From contig LADO01000058.1 in the NCBI GenBank assembly GCA_000961595.1, positions 1 through 64,000 of the forward strand: 64,000 nucleotides of DNA. Direction: 5' to 3'. Positions within the stretch are counted from its first letter, which is position 1; the number at the start of each line of letters is the position of its first letter. The notes below the pieces were generated by a model. It was not told the origin of the DNA and made no database searches. It saw only the letters and a program-made list of their open reading frames with translations. This DNA is from Peptococcaceae bacterium BRH_c4b. GTDB taxonomy: Bacteria > Bacillota > Desulfotomaculia > Desulfotomaculales > Desulfocucumaceae. The position numbers and the translations under genes are program-made. Shown one piece after another: positions 44,248 through 52,165 of the stretch.

Positions 44248-44330
44248 GTATTATTCTCCTTTTGGCTATATTATCTCTGCTCTTTCATCTCAAGTGCCTT
44301 GGCAATCACCGATTGCACGGCTGGCTTGCA

Positions 44331-44741
44331 TCAGGTACCTGCGGGATTTTTAGTAAGGCACTCCTTGCCGGTGTTAGCCCCAGTGTGTTCCTGAATATCT
44401 TTAATATTTCCACAACATCCAGTGACGACAATGTGCTCGATAATATCCGCTTCCGTAATATTCTTACAGTAGCATACTGGCACGGAAGGATCATTTTCTT
44501 TAAACCAGACCTTAACCTTCACATCGTCCTTAAAAAAGACCTGTTGTCCAAAGTAAACAACGTCACAGTCTTTGGAAAGACACAGGCAGTAATCCTCCAA
44601 TATGTTTGGAAGGAGGTCGTCTTTGAGTATGTTTTTCAACGTATTGGGCATCATCTTTTTCCCCGGTTTATTGCAAACAGGACAACGAGGTGAATCCCCA
44701 TTTAATTGACTTACCCCGCATACCACTGACGATATGTTCAA
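44331..44741 (-). CDS. CopZ-like iron-sulfur protein (N-terminal zinc/2Fe-2S-binding type)
   Basis: This 136-residue protein resembles the N-terminal part of Archaeoglobus-type CopZ copper chaperones: a zinc-binding R-C-P-V-C-N-K-P-G-K-K, the strand region CDVVYFGQQVFFKDDVKVKV, and a BFD-like [2Fe-2S] site with V-C-Y-C and G-C-C-G-N-I followed by K-E-C-L-T-K-N-P. The copper-binding HMA domain is missing, as in several stand-alone relatives. It may deliver or sense a metal. TTG start after GGGGGG. It is upstream of the YnfA remnant on the same strand. Confidence 0.82.
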   Translation of the reverse strand: MNISSVVCGVSQLNGDSPRCPVCNKPGKKMMPNTLKNILKDDLLPNILEDYCLCLSKDCDVVYFGQQVFFKDDVKVKVWFKENDPSVPVCYCKNITEADIIEHIVVTGCCGNIKDIQEHTGANTGKECLTKNPAGT

Positions 44742-45091
44742 ACTGTGTTCCCCCCTTTGATATGATTAGCTCGTACTTATCATTATAACATTATCGTAAT
44801 TGTTCTAGTCAAATAATAAGTTCCGAGTTTGATTTTGATATAAGAACATCGCTTTTTTATCCTGTTATTTTCTCTAATAATAGCCTCTGTGATATAAACT
44901 TTTTCCTAGAAAGTTCCGATACTCATGATTTTAGGAACTTACAAATCCTATACTTTGAAGACATATAAACAAAGTGAAGACCCTTGTAAAATGAGGACTT
45001 CCACTTTTTGAGTTAAGATGACTTCCGCTTCGCTAGTACCACCCCTATTAGTGTTCTGCAAAATAACTACCTTATTTTTTGCAGAAATATT
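44742..45091. other. AT-rich intergenic region, no gene seen
   Basis: This stretch between divergent genes holds no frame with protein-like features. It contains CACCCCTATTAGTGTTCTGC near 45040, which shares two 11-mers with the region around 43670-43700. Confidence 0.5.
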
Positions 45092-45200
45092 GTGCAACAT
45101 AAAATAAATTATGTTGCACTCAATTAATTAATACAGTATGATTTTAATATTAAGTGCAACATAAAAAAATGACATTGCCAGGTTTTCATGTGCAACATAA
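45092..45200 (+). repeat. Four copies of GTGCAACATAA upstream of the retropepsin cassette
   Basis: Exact copies lie at 45092-45102, 45109-45119 (inverted, forming a perfect 11-bp palindrome with the first around AATAAA), 45154-45164 and 45190-45200. The last ends 20 bp before the first start codon of the cassette, overlapping the expected promoter. They look like operator sites for a dimeric regulator, or antitoxin-type autoregulation. Confidence 0.8.
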
Positions 45201-45219
45201 TTTACCGGAGGATTTAAAA

Positions 45220-45333
45220 ATGTATGATTATGAATTGCCATTGGAAACGGAACTTGTAAAATGGTATATCAAGCGAAAATCGGCTAACATAAGTAGCGAA
45301 AGATGGAGGCCGCTAAATACAAATCCCAAGTGA
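45220..45333 (+). CDS. 37-residue protein, first gene of retropepsin cassette
   Basis: The frame MYDYELPLETELVKWYIKRK continues for 17 more residues and ends with K-stop at 45333. CCGGAGGA stands 7 bases before the ATG, so translation is likely. The peptide is acidic at the start and basic in the middle, with no membrane segment or known motif. It lies 25 bp before the next gene. Its size and place right behind the repeat array suggest a regulator or small partner of the two genes that follow; no family recognised. Confidence 0.55.
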   Translation: MYDYELPLETELVKWYIKRKSANISSERWRPLNTNPK

Positions 45334-45358
45334 ATAAACCTAAAAGGAGGATTCAAAA

Positions 45359-45622
45359 ATGTTATGGGTAGAAGTAAAAAGAGCATATCCTAATCAGTGG
45401 GTAATCATAGAAGCTATTGAGGCTCATACAGAAGGTGATAAAAGGATTATCGCTCAAATGACTGTAGTTGATAATTTTCAGGAGGACAATAATAAGGCTT
45501 TGTTGCAATATTTGCAATTACACCGAAAGCATAGGGAAAGAGAGCTTTACGTTGTTCACACTTCACGTCCTGAATTGGATATAATTGAGCAGAAATGGAT
45601 TGGGGTGCGGACTGACATATGA
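45359..45622 (+). CDS. 87-residue protein of unknown function paired with retropepsin
   Basis: The protein starts MLWVEVKRAYPNQWVIIEAI. It reads as a small alpha-beta domain with strands near 15-40 and a helix near 42-55 rich in K, H and R (LLQYLQLHRKHRERELY). No enzyme motif is seen. AAAGGAGG precedes the ATG, and its stop overlaps the protease gene by 4 bp, so the two are translated together. It might be the substrate, inhibitor or guide of the protease; this is inference from gene coupling. Confidence 0.75.
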   Translation: MLWVEVKRAYPNQWVIIEAIEAHTEGDKRIIAQMTVVDNFQEDNNKALLQYLQLHRKHRERELYVVHTSRPELDIIEQKWIGVRTDI

Positions 45623-45993
45623 ATCTAAAATTAAAGTATGGGCTGCCGTTTGTTGACGTTGTAATTACTCACAAAGGTAAATCACTCAGTTTTGATAATT
45701 TCTTAATTGATACTGGCTCTGCATCCACAATCATTGCTGCCGAAGTTGCTGTGGAATTGGGGTTAGGTCCTGAACCTTTGGATGTCATAAGAAAAATACG
45801 TGGCGTTGGTGGAACAGAATATGTTTATGAGAAATATGTTGACAGATTACAGTTGGGAGCCAAAAAATTGACCCAATTCAAAATACAAATTGGTGATATG
45901 GATTATGGATTTGATATTGCCGGAATCCTGGGAATGGATTATTTGATAAAATCTAAAGTAGTTATAGACTTGGAAAACATGATACTTTTGTGA
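45619..45993 (+). CDS. Retropepsin-like aspartic protease
   Basis: This 124-residue protein has the retroviral-type aspartic protease fold in one half-unit. The active-site loop is L-I-D-T-G-S-A-S-T-I-I (Asp about residue 31), and near the end G-I-L-G-M-D-Y-L is the hydrophobic-hydrophobic-Gly motif that supports the active site. It would work as a homodimer. There is no signal peptide or anchor, so it is cytosolic. No retroelement or phage genes are near. The target is unknown. Confidence 0.88.
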   Translation: MNLKLKYGLPFVDVVITHKGKSLSFDNFLIDTGSASTIIAAEVAVELGLGPEPLDVIRKIRGVGGTEYVYEKYVDRLQLGAKKLTQFKIQIGDMDYGFDIAGILGMDYLIKSKVVIDLENMILL

Positions 45994-46299
45994 AGGCAAA
46001 GGTTACTTGTAATGTTCCTGGGGCTGCCGGTACAAGACACCGAGCCTATATAATGGACAGTATACTCAAAATGGGTATTGCCCATTTTTGTTTGCCATAG
46101 GGTGTAGCTGCCGCCGTACCGTTAATGGGTATGCCATATTACATTAAGGTAATTGGTAATTCATGTCTTAACGTGGGTGAAATCACAAATATTTTCTCGG
46201 TTATCCCCTTAACGGGGGTTTTGTCGGAAATGTTGGCGGTACCCCTGAATAGAGAGAGTATCTTATAAAACACATATGACAAAAAGGGTTGCAAAAACC
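45994..46299. other. Intergenic region after the retropepsin cassette
   Basis: It contains the terminator at 46068-46089 and a weaker hairpin (CCCC 46205-46208 with GGGG 46214-46217, then TTTT). No gene is seen. Confidence 0.5.
46068..46089 (+). terminator. Intrinsic terminator of the retropepsin cassette
   Basis: Stem AAAATGGG (46068-46075) / CCCATTTT (46081-46088), loop TATTG, T-rich 3' arm. Confidence 0.75.
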
Positions 46300-46313
46300 C
46301 TATTTTGTCATAT
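46273..46313 (-). terminator. Long hairpin overlapping the end of the GGDEF/EAL gene
   Basis: ATATGACAAAAAGGG (46273-46287) pairs with CCCTATTTTGTCATAT (46298-46313), with one unpaired base, around a 10-base loop. It spans the stop codon of the minus-strand c-di-GMP gene and probably ends its transcript. Confidence 0.65.
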
Positions 46314-48645
46314 ACTCACATGCAAATTCGTCTCTTTGCATACTACGCCTCTCCCGGACACAAACACTTCCTGACTGTGATTTTGCATATTTTTTGAGTT
46401 CAGCGGCATTTTTTGAAATACTGTGGATATCATTTGAAGAGGGTTGGCACTCCACCACGGCCAACGATATGCTTACAAAAGGAAACCATCTATCCCGGCC
46501 GTCCCTGTCCTTACCTAGGATGCCCTTGTTAGTCCTGGACTCTTCGTCATAAAACCCCGGCACCAGGCGGTCAAAATACTTTATGATACGCCGGCATATA
46601 TTATCCACATGCTCAGGTGAGGTTACTATAATGAAGTCGTCACCACCCAGATGACCTACAAAGTCCTCGACATAGCCGTATTTTCTGGTGGCTCCGTTTA
46701 ATATTTTAGAAGTCAGCAGCAGCAGTCGGTCTCCATAGTCAAACCCGAATTTATCATTAAATGACTTAAAATTATCCAGATCAATATAAACCAGCGCAAA
46801 TATATTATTGGCGTATAACCGATTATTTATTTCTACCTCAATGGCATTGTTGCCGGGTAAACCTGTAAGGGGATTGGCTCCCTTGGCAAATTCCAGTTGG
46901 ATGCGGGTTAGGGAGTTAATCAGATTTTGCACCGTGACCACTCCTACATACGAACCATTTTTAGTAATAATTACGTGGTCATATACTTTTGCTCTCTCCC
47001 TGGACATGGCGACCTGGGATACCATTTCTACCGGAGTAGAGGACTCCATGATCAGCGGCATGTTATCCATTATTATTTTTACTGGACGGTTAGAGTATAA
47101 GGCCACGCCATACTGGCTACTTAAATGACCGTAAAGGGACTGTTTCATCAGCAGACCAGTTGGTCTTACACCATCAACCACGACAACACCAGAGAAATTA
47201 GCGTTTGCCTCAAGCGTTTTCTTTGTTTTAAACACCGTGGTGTCAGGCGGCACAGACAGACATTCTTCCAGTATATCCCCAACTGGCATAGAATGTCTCC
47301 AGGCCAGTTGCTTGCTACGAGAGGATTGTCTGGCTATGCTGGCGCAGAGCTCCACCTTTGGCATTATCCTGGGGTATACAGGCCTGCCAAGATAGTAACC
47401 CTGTCCATAGTGAACCCCCATATTAATCAAAGCTCTCAATTCGTTCTCCGTTTCAATACCCTCAGCTATGATAAAACTTCCAATTTTTTCAGCAAAGGTT
47501 ACGAAGGTTTCCAGCAATGCTCTTTTTACTGGGTCGCCCTCAACCCCCTGTACCAGAGAAATATCCATTTTAATAAAATCCGGGCGAATCTGGGCAATTG
47601 CCTGCAGGCTTGAAAAGCCAGCCCCTGCGTCATCGATAGCTACCATATACCCCTGATTGCGGTAATGCTCCAAAGTGCGCTTAAAATGGGGCAGATTCCT
47701 TATGTCAGCTTGCTCGGTAATTTCAAATACTATATTACGTTGGTTTAGTCCGGCCTGTTTGATAAAATTCAGTGTTTCACCCTTGACGAAATTAGTGTCA
47801 CAAATGGTTAAAGGATTAATATTTAGGAATATTTTCTGTTCCTGTTTAATTTGTCCTAAATTTTCAATAGACATGTGCCGGCAGAGCCTTTCCACCGTAT
47901 ACAGCATGTCTACCTCTGCAGCATAATTGAAAATAACCTGAGGCGATCTGAAGTGACTATTTCGGGGGCCGCGGGTTAGTGCTTCCCAGCCAAGCACTAA
48001 CCCGGTTGTTAACGATACTATGGGCTGGTATTCAATGGTAAAGTTTTCATTGTTAATTATATCCTTAAACTCATCCAGTAGTCTGGCGTTTTTATGGTCC
48101 ATTTGACCCCGGGCATGCTTTTGAGCCTCGCGCATGGCGGAGTAAAGCTTGCTTTCAATATTTTCTTCACCCTCGGGATATATGGCAGAACAACCCACAT
48201 GAATGTCAACAGCAGAGCCGATTTCGCCGTACATTGCTTTGTTCAGCGATTCCTTGAAAGCAATACGCCAGGAAAAGCTAATATTTTGCATCTCTTCATA
48301 AGAAGGATTATCCTGATGGCTGTATATGACAACAAACTCGTCGCCCAGCAATTTGTCCACAGTAAGTATTTCTTCATAATATGGTATCATCTCCGGGGCT
48401 TTGTTGATCAGCAGTTCATTCATCCGTTTCAACAGTCTGCCTGCTACCTGGGAGCCGTGTAACCTCTCTATTTTATGGAATTCTTTAATGTCAATGAATA
48501 TGAGTATCAAAGACTTTTGTCTGTCCAGCACGCATCTAATTTTTTCATTAAGCTGTTTTAAATAGTCACGGAAAGGATATGTTTCTACATCGCTTTTATT
48601 TACTAGAGATTGTTTGAAGAATTTATCAATAATATTTTTACTCAT
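46300..48645 (-). CDS. GGDEF-EAL-CBS-GGDEF cyclic-di-GMP enzyme
   Basis: This 781-residue cytosolic protein has four parts. An N-terminal GGDEF-like domain (about 35-190) has L-L-G-D-E-F in place of GGDEF. An EAL domain (about 200-440) has W-E-A-L-T-R, N-I-N-P-L-T, I-D-D-A-G-A-G-F-S-S and A-E-G-I-E-T, so phosphodiesterase residues look intact. A CBS pair follows (about 455-590), then a C-terminal GGDEF domain with L-G-G-D-D-F, which may still cyclise GTP. It could both make and break c-di-GMP. It is divergent from pstC with a 251-bp shared upstream region holding the PHO box. Confidence 0.92.
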   Translation of the reverse strand: MSKNIIDKFFKQSLVNKSDVETYPFRDYLKQLNEKIRCVLDRQKSLILIFIDIKEFHKIERLHGSQVAGRLLKRMNELLINKAPEMIPYYEEILTVDKLLGDEFVVIYSHQDNPSYEEMQNISFSWRIAFKESLNKAMYGEIGSAVDIHVGCSAIYPEGEENIESKLYSAMREAQKHARGQMDHKNARLLDEFKDIINNENFTIEYQPIVSLTTGLVLGWEALTRGPRNSHFRSPQVIFNYAAEVDMLYTVERLCRHMSIENLGQIKQEQKIFLNINPLTICDTNFVKGETLNFIKQAGLNQRNIVFEITEQADIRNLPHFKRTLEHYRNQGYMVAIDDAGAGFSSLQAIAQIRPDFIKMDISLVQGVEGDPVKRALLETFVTFAEKIGSFIIAEGIETENELRALINMGVHYGQGYYLGRPVYPRIMPKVELCASIARQSSRSKQLAWRHSMPVGDILEECLSVPPDTTVFKTKKTLEANANFSGVVVVDGVRPTGLLMKQSLYGHLSSQYGVALYSNRPVKIIMDNMPLIMESSTPVEMVSQVAMSRERAKVYDHVIITKNGSYVGVVTVQNLINSLTRIQLEFAKGANPLTGLPGNNAIEVEINNRLYANNIFALVYIDLDNFKSFNDKFGFDYGDRLLLLTSKILNGATRKYGYVEDFVGHLGGDDFIIVTSPEHVDNICRRIIKYFDRLVPGFYDEESRTNKGILGKDRDGRDRWFPFVSISLAVVECQPSSNDIHSISKNAAELKKYAKSQSGSVCVRERRSMQRDEFACEYMTK

Positions 48646-48805
48646 AACGATCCCTCATTTTATTAATCATTGCTAAGGCCCATTCTACTCAGATCTTGTT
48701 AAAGCTATATTAAAATGCAATTAAATAAAGAGGAAGATATTGTTATTATTAATGCAATAATGAATTTTTTTGCACAGCGTTTATAACGCGTAAAACCTCC
48801 GATGC

Positions 48806-48844
48806 TTAACATAATGTTAACCTGTGCATAATCATGCTTTTACA
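48806..48844 (+). promoter_or_regulatory. Candidate PHO box upstream of pstC
   Basis: TTAACA (48806), TTAACC (48817), ATAATC (48828) and TTTACA (48839) stand at exact 11-bp steps, three matching the PhoP half-site closely. They lie 53 bp before the pstC start. Confidence 0.78.
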
Positions 48845-48896
48845 TATTTTAAGTAAAATTACTTTATCATTCTAAAAATTAACAAGGGGTAATAAT

Positions 48897-49751
48897 ATGG
48901 CCCGCAGACATGAAAAAATTATTGAAAGAATTCTTTTCCTCAGCGCCACAACTGCGGTTCTCGTGGTGGCACTGATATGTTTCTTCATTTTTGCAGAAGG
49001 TTTACCTGTAATACAAAAATACGGACTGTTTCATTTCATATTGGGCCAAAGCTGGCATCCTGACGATAATGTATTCGGTATTTTTCCCATGATCATTGGT
49101 TCCATTTATGTTACCTTAGGAGCCCTGATACTAGGTGTTCCGCTGGGTGTGGGTTGTGCAATATTTCTTGCTGAAATAGCTCCCAAAAAAATTACCATGT
49201 TTATAAGGCCTGCCATAGAGCTGCTGGCAGGGATACCATCCGTGGTGTATGGCTTTTACGGGCTGGTGGTTCTGGTTCCTCTGATTATGAATACCTGGGG
49301 TGAGCGGGGTTTTAGCGTGCTGGCAGCTTCAATTATTCTGGCCATAATGATTTTGCCAACCATTGTCAGCATAGCCGAGGACTCTATCAGGGCAGTGCCG
49401 GTGGAGTATAAGGAGGGTTCTTTTGCTCTGGGGGCCACCCACTGGCAGACAATAAAAAAGGTAATATTGCCTACGGCAAGATCCGGTATTGTAACCGCAG
49501 TTGTATTAGGAATGGGCAGGGCCCTTGGTGAGACCATGGCTGTTATACTTGTGGCTGGTAATGTGGCTCTGGTACCACATTCAATAATGGAGCCGGTTAG
49601 AACACTAACTGCAAATATTGCCATAGAAATGGGATATGCTGCAGGAGACCACTACCAGGCATTATTCGCCACTGGTATTGTTCTGTTTGTTTTTATAATG
49701 ATATTGAACTCACTGGTAATGTTGGTACCCAAAAGAGTAGGTGATGATTGA
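48897..49751 (+). CDS. pstC: Phosphate ABC transporter permease PstC
   Basis: This 284-residue permease has six membrane helices. Family features are [19 protein letters not shown], the [15 protein letters not shown] motif and the EAA-type loop [20 protein letters not shown], which contacts the ATPase. With PstA it forms the channel for phosphate handed over by PstS. It is directly downstream of a candidate PHO box. Its stop overlaps the start of pstA by one base. Confidence 0.96.
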   Translation: MARRHEKIIERILFLSATTAVLVVALICFFIFAEGLPVIQKYGLFHFILGQSWHPDDNVFGIFPMIIGSIYVTLGALILGVPLGVGCAIFLAEIAPKKITMFIRPAIELLAGIPSVVYGFYGLVVLVPLIMNTWGERGFSVLAASIILAIMILPTIVSIAEDSIRAVPVEYKEGSFALGATHWQTIKKVILPTARSGIVTAVVLGMGRALGETMAVILVAGNVALVPHSIMEPVRTLTANIAIEMGYAAGDHYQALFATGIVLFVFIMILNSLVMLVPKRVGDD

Positions 49752-50590
49752 TGAGAATTGCAGTTAAGACAGAGGAAATGATTGCCAAAGGGTTGTTATG
49801 GCTATCTGTTATGTTAACCCTTGGCAGTCTATTTGCTATAATGTTTCACATAATTGAACAGGGTCTGGGAGTTATAACCTGGGAGTTTTTGACCAAATCG
49901 CCGGAGGATATGGGTAGGCAGGGAGGCATATTTCCATCTATAGTAACCACGGTATACCTGATAGTGGTTTCGCTTGTTTTTGCCGCGCCAGTGGGAATAC
50001 TTGCTGCCGTATTTTTGACGGAATACGCCCCAAAAAGCCGTATCGTAAGCACCATCAGATTCGCCACGGAAACCTTAGCCGGCATACCATCCATAATATT
50101 CGGACTTTTCGGATTTGCATTCCTGGTTATTTTTATGGGATTTAGCTGGTCAATTTTATCAGGAGGGCTTACAGTTGCTATAATGATCTTACCCACAATA
50201 ATCAGGACAACCGAAGAGGCAATTAAGTGCGTCCCCAACATTTACCGGGAAGGCAGCCTTGCACTGGGCGCAACCAAATGGCAAACCATATATAGAATTG
50301 TACTTCCCACTGCTCTTCCGGGTATATTTACCGGCATAATACTAGGTATCGGAAGGGCAGTGGGTGAGACAGCGGCAATACTGCTTACAGCGGGAAGTTC
50401 GCTGAACATGCCGACTTCCATTATGGATCCGGGCAGAACCCTTTCTATCCATTTATACCTGCTTACCTTTGATGGCATTTCATTTAAAATGGCCTACGGC
50501 ACAGCCACCGTTTTGATAATATTAATACTGTTAATCAATGTATCAGCAAACATTTTAATGAATCGAATGGCTACTAAAACTTCTATTTAA
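49751..50590 (+). CDS. pstA: Phosphate ABC transporter permease PstA
   Basis: This 279-residue permease with six membrane helices has E-T-L-A-G-I-P-S-I-I-F-G-L-F-G and the ATPase-contact loop EGSLALGATKWQTIYRIVLP. The start is the ATG of the T-G-A-T-G overlap with pstC. A terminator follows at 50623, so pstB and phoU are not part of this transcript and are not found elsewhere in the window; the ATPase must be encoded at another place. Confidence 0.95.
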   Translation: MRIAVKTEEMIAKGLLWLSVMLTLGSLFAIMFHIIEQGLGVITWEFLTKSPEDMGRQGGIFPSIVTTVYLIVVSLVFAAPVGILAAVFLTEYAPKSRIVSTIRFATETLAGIPSIIFGLFGFAFLVIFMGFSWSILSGGLTVAIMILPTIIRTTEEAIKCVPNIYREGSLALGATKWQTIYRIVLPTALPGIFTGIILGIGRAVGETAAILLTAGSSLNMPTSIMDPGRTLSIHLYLLTFDGISFKMAYGTATVLIILILLINVSANILMNRMATKTSI

Positions 50591-50622
50591 GAGTTATTTA
50601 ATTAACAGCTATATTATTTTAA

Positions 50623-50647
50623 AAGAAGCCATAAAGGCTTCTTTTTT
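50623..50647 (+). terminator. Intrinsic terminator after pstA
   Basis: Stem AAGAAGCC (50623-50630) / GGCTTCTT (50636-50643), then a T run. Confidence 0.88.
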
Positions 50648-50746
50648 ATATTTTAAATATACAAGGTTTGGCATTTGATGATAATTTTATTTAAATAACG
50701 GGTATGATAAATTTATAAAACCAGTGAAAACGGAGGTTGCATTGGA

Positions 50747-51499
50747 TTGCGCATGGATAACAGTTCCTGGACAGCCGCAAAAATATTACTATCTGCTGCT
50801 AGCCCGATACAAAACTTTTTTGATCATGGAGGGGCTACCCACTATTTTATAAACCGCCAAGCGGCAGAAATATTGCATAATGATGACATGAAAGGTATGG
50901 CATCTTTCATTGTTATTAATATCGATAATATAAATAGAGGAACATCTTGGGCAGACAAGGGTTGGAAATGTTTTGCCCATTATTATAATCCGTTCAATCA
51001 TGCGGGGTTAAACCCGTGGCCCGGTGCTCTTGATGAGTGTAGCCACTATTTCAATTTGGCTTGTGACAACTGGACTAAAAAGTGCATAAGAAAATCAATG
51101 TTTTTTTTGGGTGCGGCATCTCATATCGTACAAGATCTCTGTGTGCCTTATCATTCAATGTGTGTTCCATTCAATGGCCACCAGAAATACGAAAAATGGG
51201 TTAAAAATAATTATTTCAATTACAAAGCCGGGCGGGGAGGGACGTATACACATAAATCCATCGATGAAATAATCCATTACAACGCCATAGTATCCTCAAA
51301 ATATTACCACTATCTCAATGTAGAAGAGGAAACCAGCTATCATATAGTCACCGCACTTTTATTACCATTGGCACAAAAAACCACTGCCGGTCTTTTCCAT
51401 CTATTCCTAAACACCATAAAATACCAAAAAGCTTTGGCAGGTATTTGTGTACTAAAGAACAAAAGCAGTTTAATGCAAAAACCGCCATGGATTACCTGA
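50747..51499 (+). CDS. Zinc-dependent phospholipase C-family protein
   Basis: About 250 residues of the Zn-PLC/S1-P1 nuclease-like fold. Metal-site residues are in place: A-T-H-Y-F-I-N, GKCFAHYYNP-like (WKCFAHYYNP), A-A-S-H-I-V-Q-D-L, V-P-Y-H-S-M and G-H-Q-K-Y-E-K-W. Such enzymes split phospholipids, releasing phosphoryl head groups. It has no visible signal peptide, and the N-terminal Trp that binds zinc in secreted enzymes is not exposed, so it may act inside or be exported differently. TTG start 10 bases after GGAGG; ATG at 50753 is possible. Next to pst genes, a phosphate-scavenging role is plausible. Confidence 0.85.
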   Translation: MRMDNSSWTAAKILLSAASPIQNFFDHGGATHYFINRQAAEILHNDDMKGMASFIVINIDNINRGTSWADKGWKCFAHYYNPFNHAGLNPWPGALDECSHYFNLACDNWTKKCIRKSMFFLGAASHIVQDLCVPYHSMCVPFNGHQKYEKWVKNNYFNYKAGRGGTYTHKSIDEIIHYNAIVSSKYYHYLNVEEETSYHIVTALLLPLAQKTTAGLFHLFLNTIKYQKALAGICVLKNKSSLMQKPPWIT

Positions 51500-51654
51500 T
51501 GCGTTCGGCATTATATATTTCCTTTAAACTGTATGATTAGTCCATTTAGGGATAAAAGAATGCATTTCACCTGCAAATAAAATAAAATATGTGACAAGGT
51601 ATAATACAATTTTTTTTTGATCCGGCATTATATCAAGACCTGCTCGGGAAAGGG

Positions 51655-51915
51655 ATGGATATGGCGTTGCTTAAGATAGATCGCGACAAATTAAAGATGA
51701 TACCCAAAATGTGCATCCTAGAGGAAAGCAAGATATGCGATAACTGCTGTGAATGTTTCGTATGTGACCTGGATCCCACCAAGACTTGTGATAACTGCGC
51801 CAAATGTATTGACCTTGCTGATTATAATTCCATTTCCATTGATGATATATTACTGCGGGAAGAAGTTATGGTTAAATATAGCAGAAATGGCAAGAAAAAT
51901 CTACAAGAAAAATAA
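51655..51915 (+). CDS. Small cysteine-rich protein
   Basis: This 86-residue protein has ten cysteines in residues 20-51: a lone C, then C-D-N-C-C-E-C-F-V-C, then T-C-D-N-C-A-K-C. The spacing suggests a metal site such as zinc or an iron-sulfur cluster. The N-terminal and C-terminal parts are charged and lack membrane segments. A GGAAAGGG site precedes the ATG at 51655. No family or function recognised. A terminator follows. Confidence 0.75.
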   Translation: MDMALLKIDRDKLKMIPKMCILEESKICDNCCECFVCDLDPTKTCDNCAKCIDLADYNSISIDDILLREEVMVKYSRNGKKNLQEK

Positions 51916-51957
51916 CTGAGAATAATGTTATTACATATAAGCCCTCAAACTAGAAAC

Positions 51958-51992
51958 AACGGCAGGCTCTATTATAGCTGCCGTTGCTTTAT
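51958..51992 (+). terminator. Intrinsic terminator after the Cys-rich gene
   Basis: Stem AACGGCAG (51958-51965) / CTGCCGTT (51978-51985) with a T-rich tail. Confidence 0.8.
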
Positions 51993-52123
51993 TTTTTTCT
52001 AACAAAGGTATCCTTGAAAAAGGGCATTTCAATAACTGAACGCTTACACTGGAAGCATGGCCTCAATTTTTATATGGAATAAAAGCACTTGCAAAATAAA
52101 ATAGTTTCATATATGCTAAATTT

Positions 52124-52141
52124 AGACCGAACGTTCAGTCT
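52124..52141 (+). promoter_or_regulatory. TetR-type operator upstream of tetR1
   Basis: The 18-bp imperfect palindrome AGACCGAACGTTCAGTCT lies 25 bp before the TetR start. A related AGACCGAACGGTCTG recurs before the dikinase-like gene. Confidence 0.7.
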
Positions 52142-52165
52142 GTAAACATAATAAGGAGCAGGTTA

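Noticed and set aside
45619-45993. Retropepsin as a retroelement or prophage gene
   Set aside because: No reverse transcriptase, capsid or integrase gene is near; the protein is a stand-alone bacterial type.
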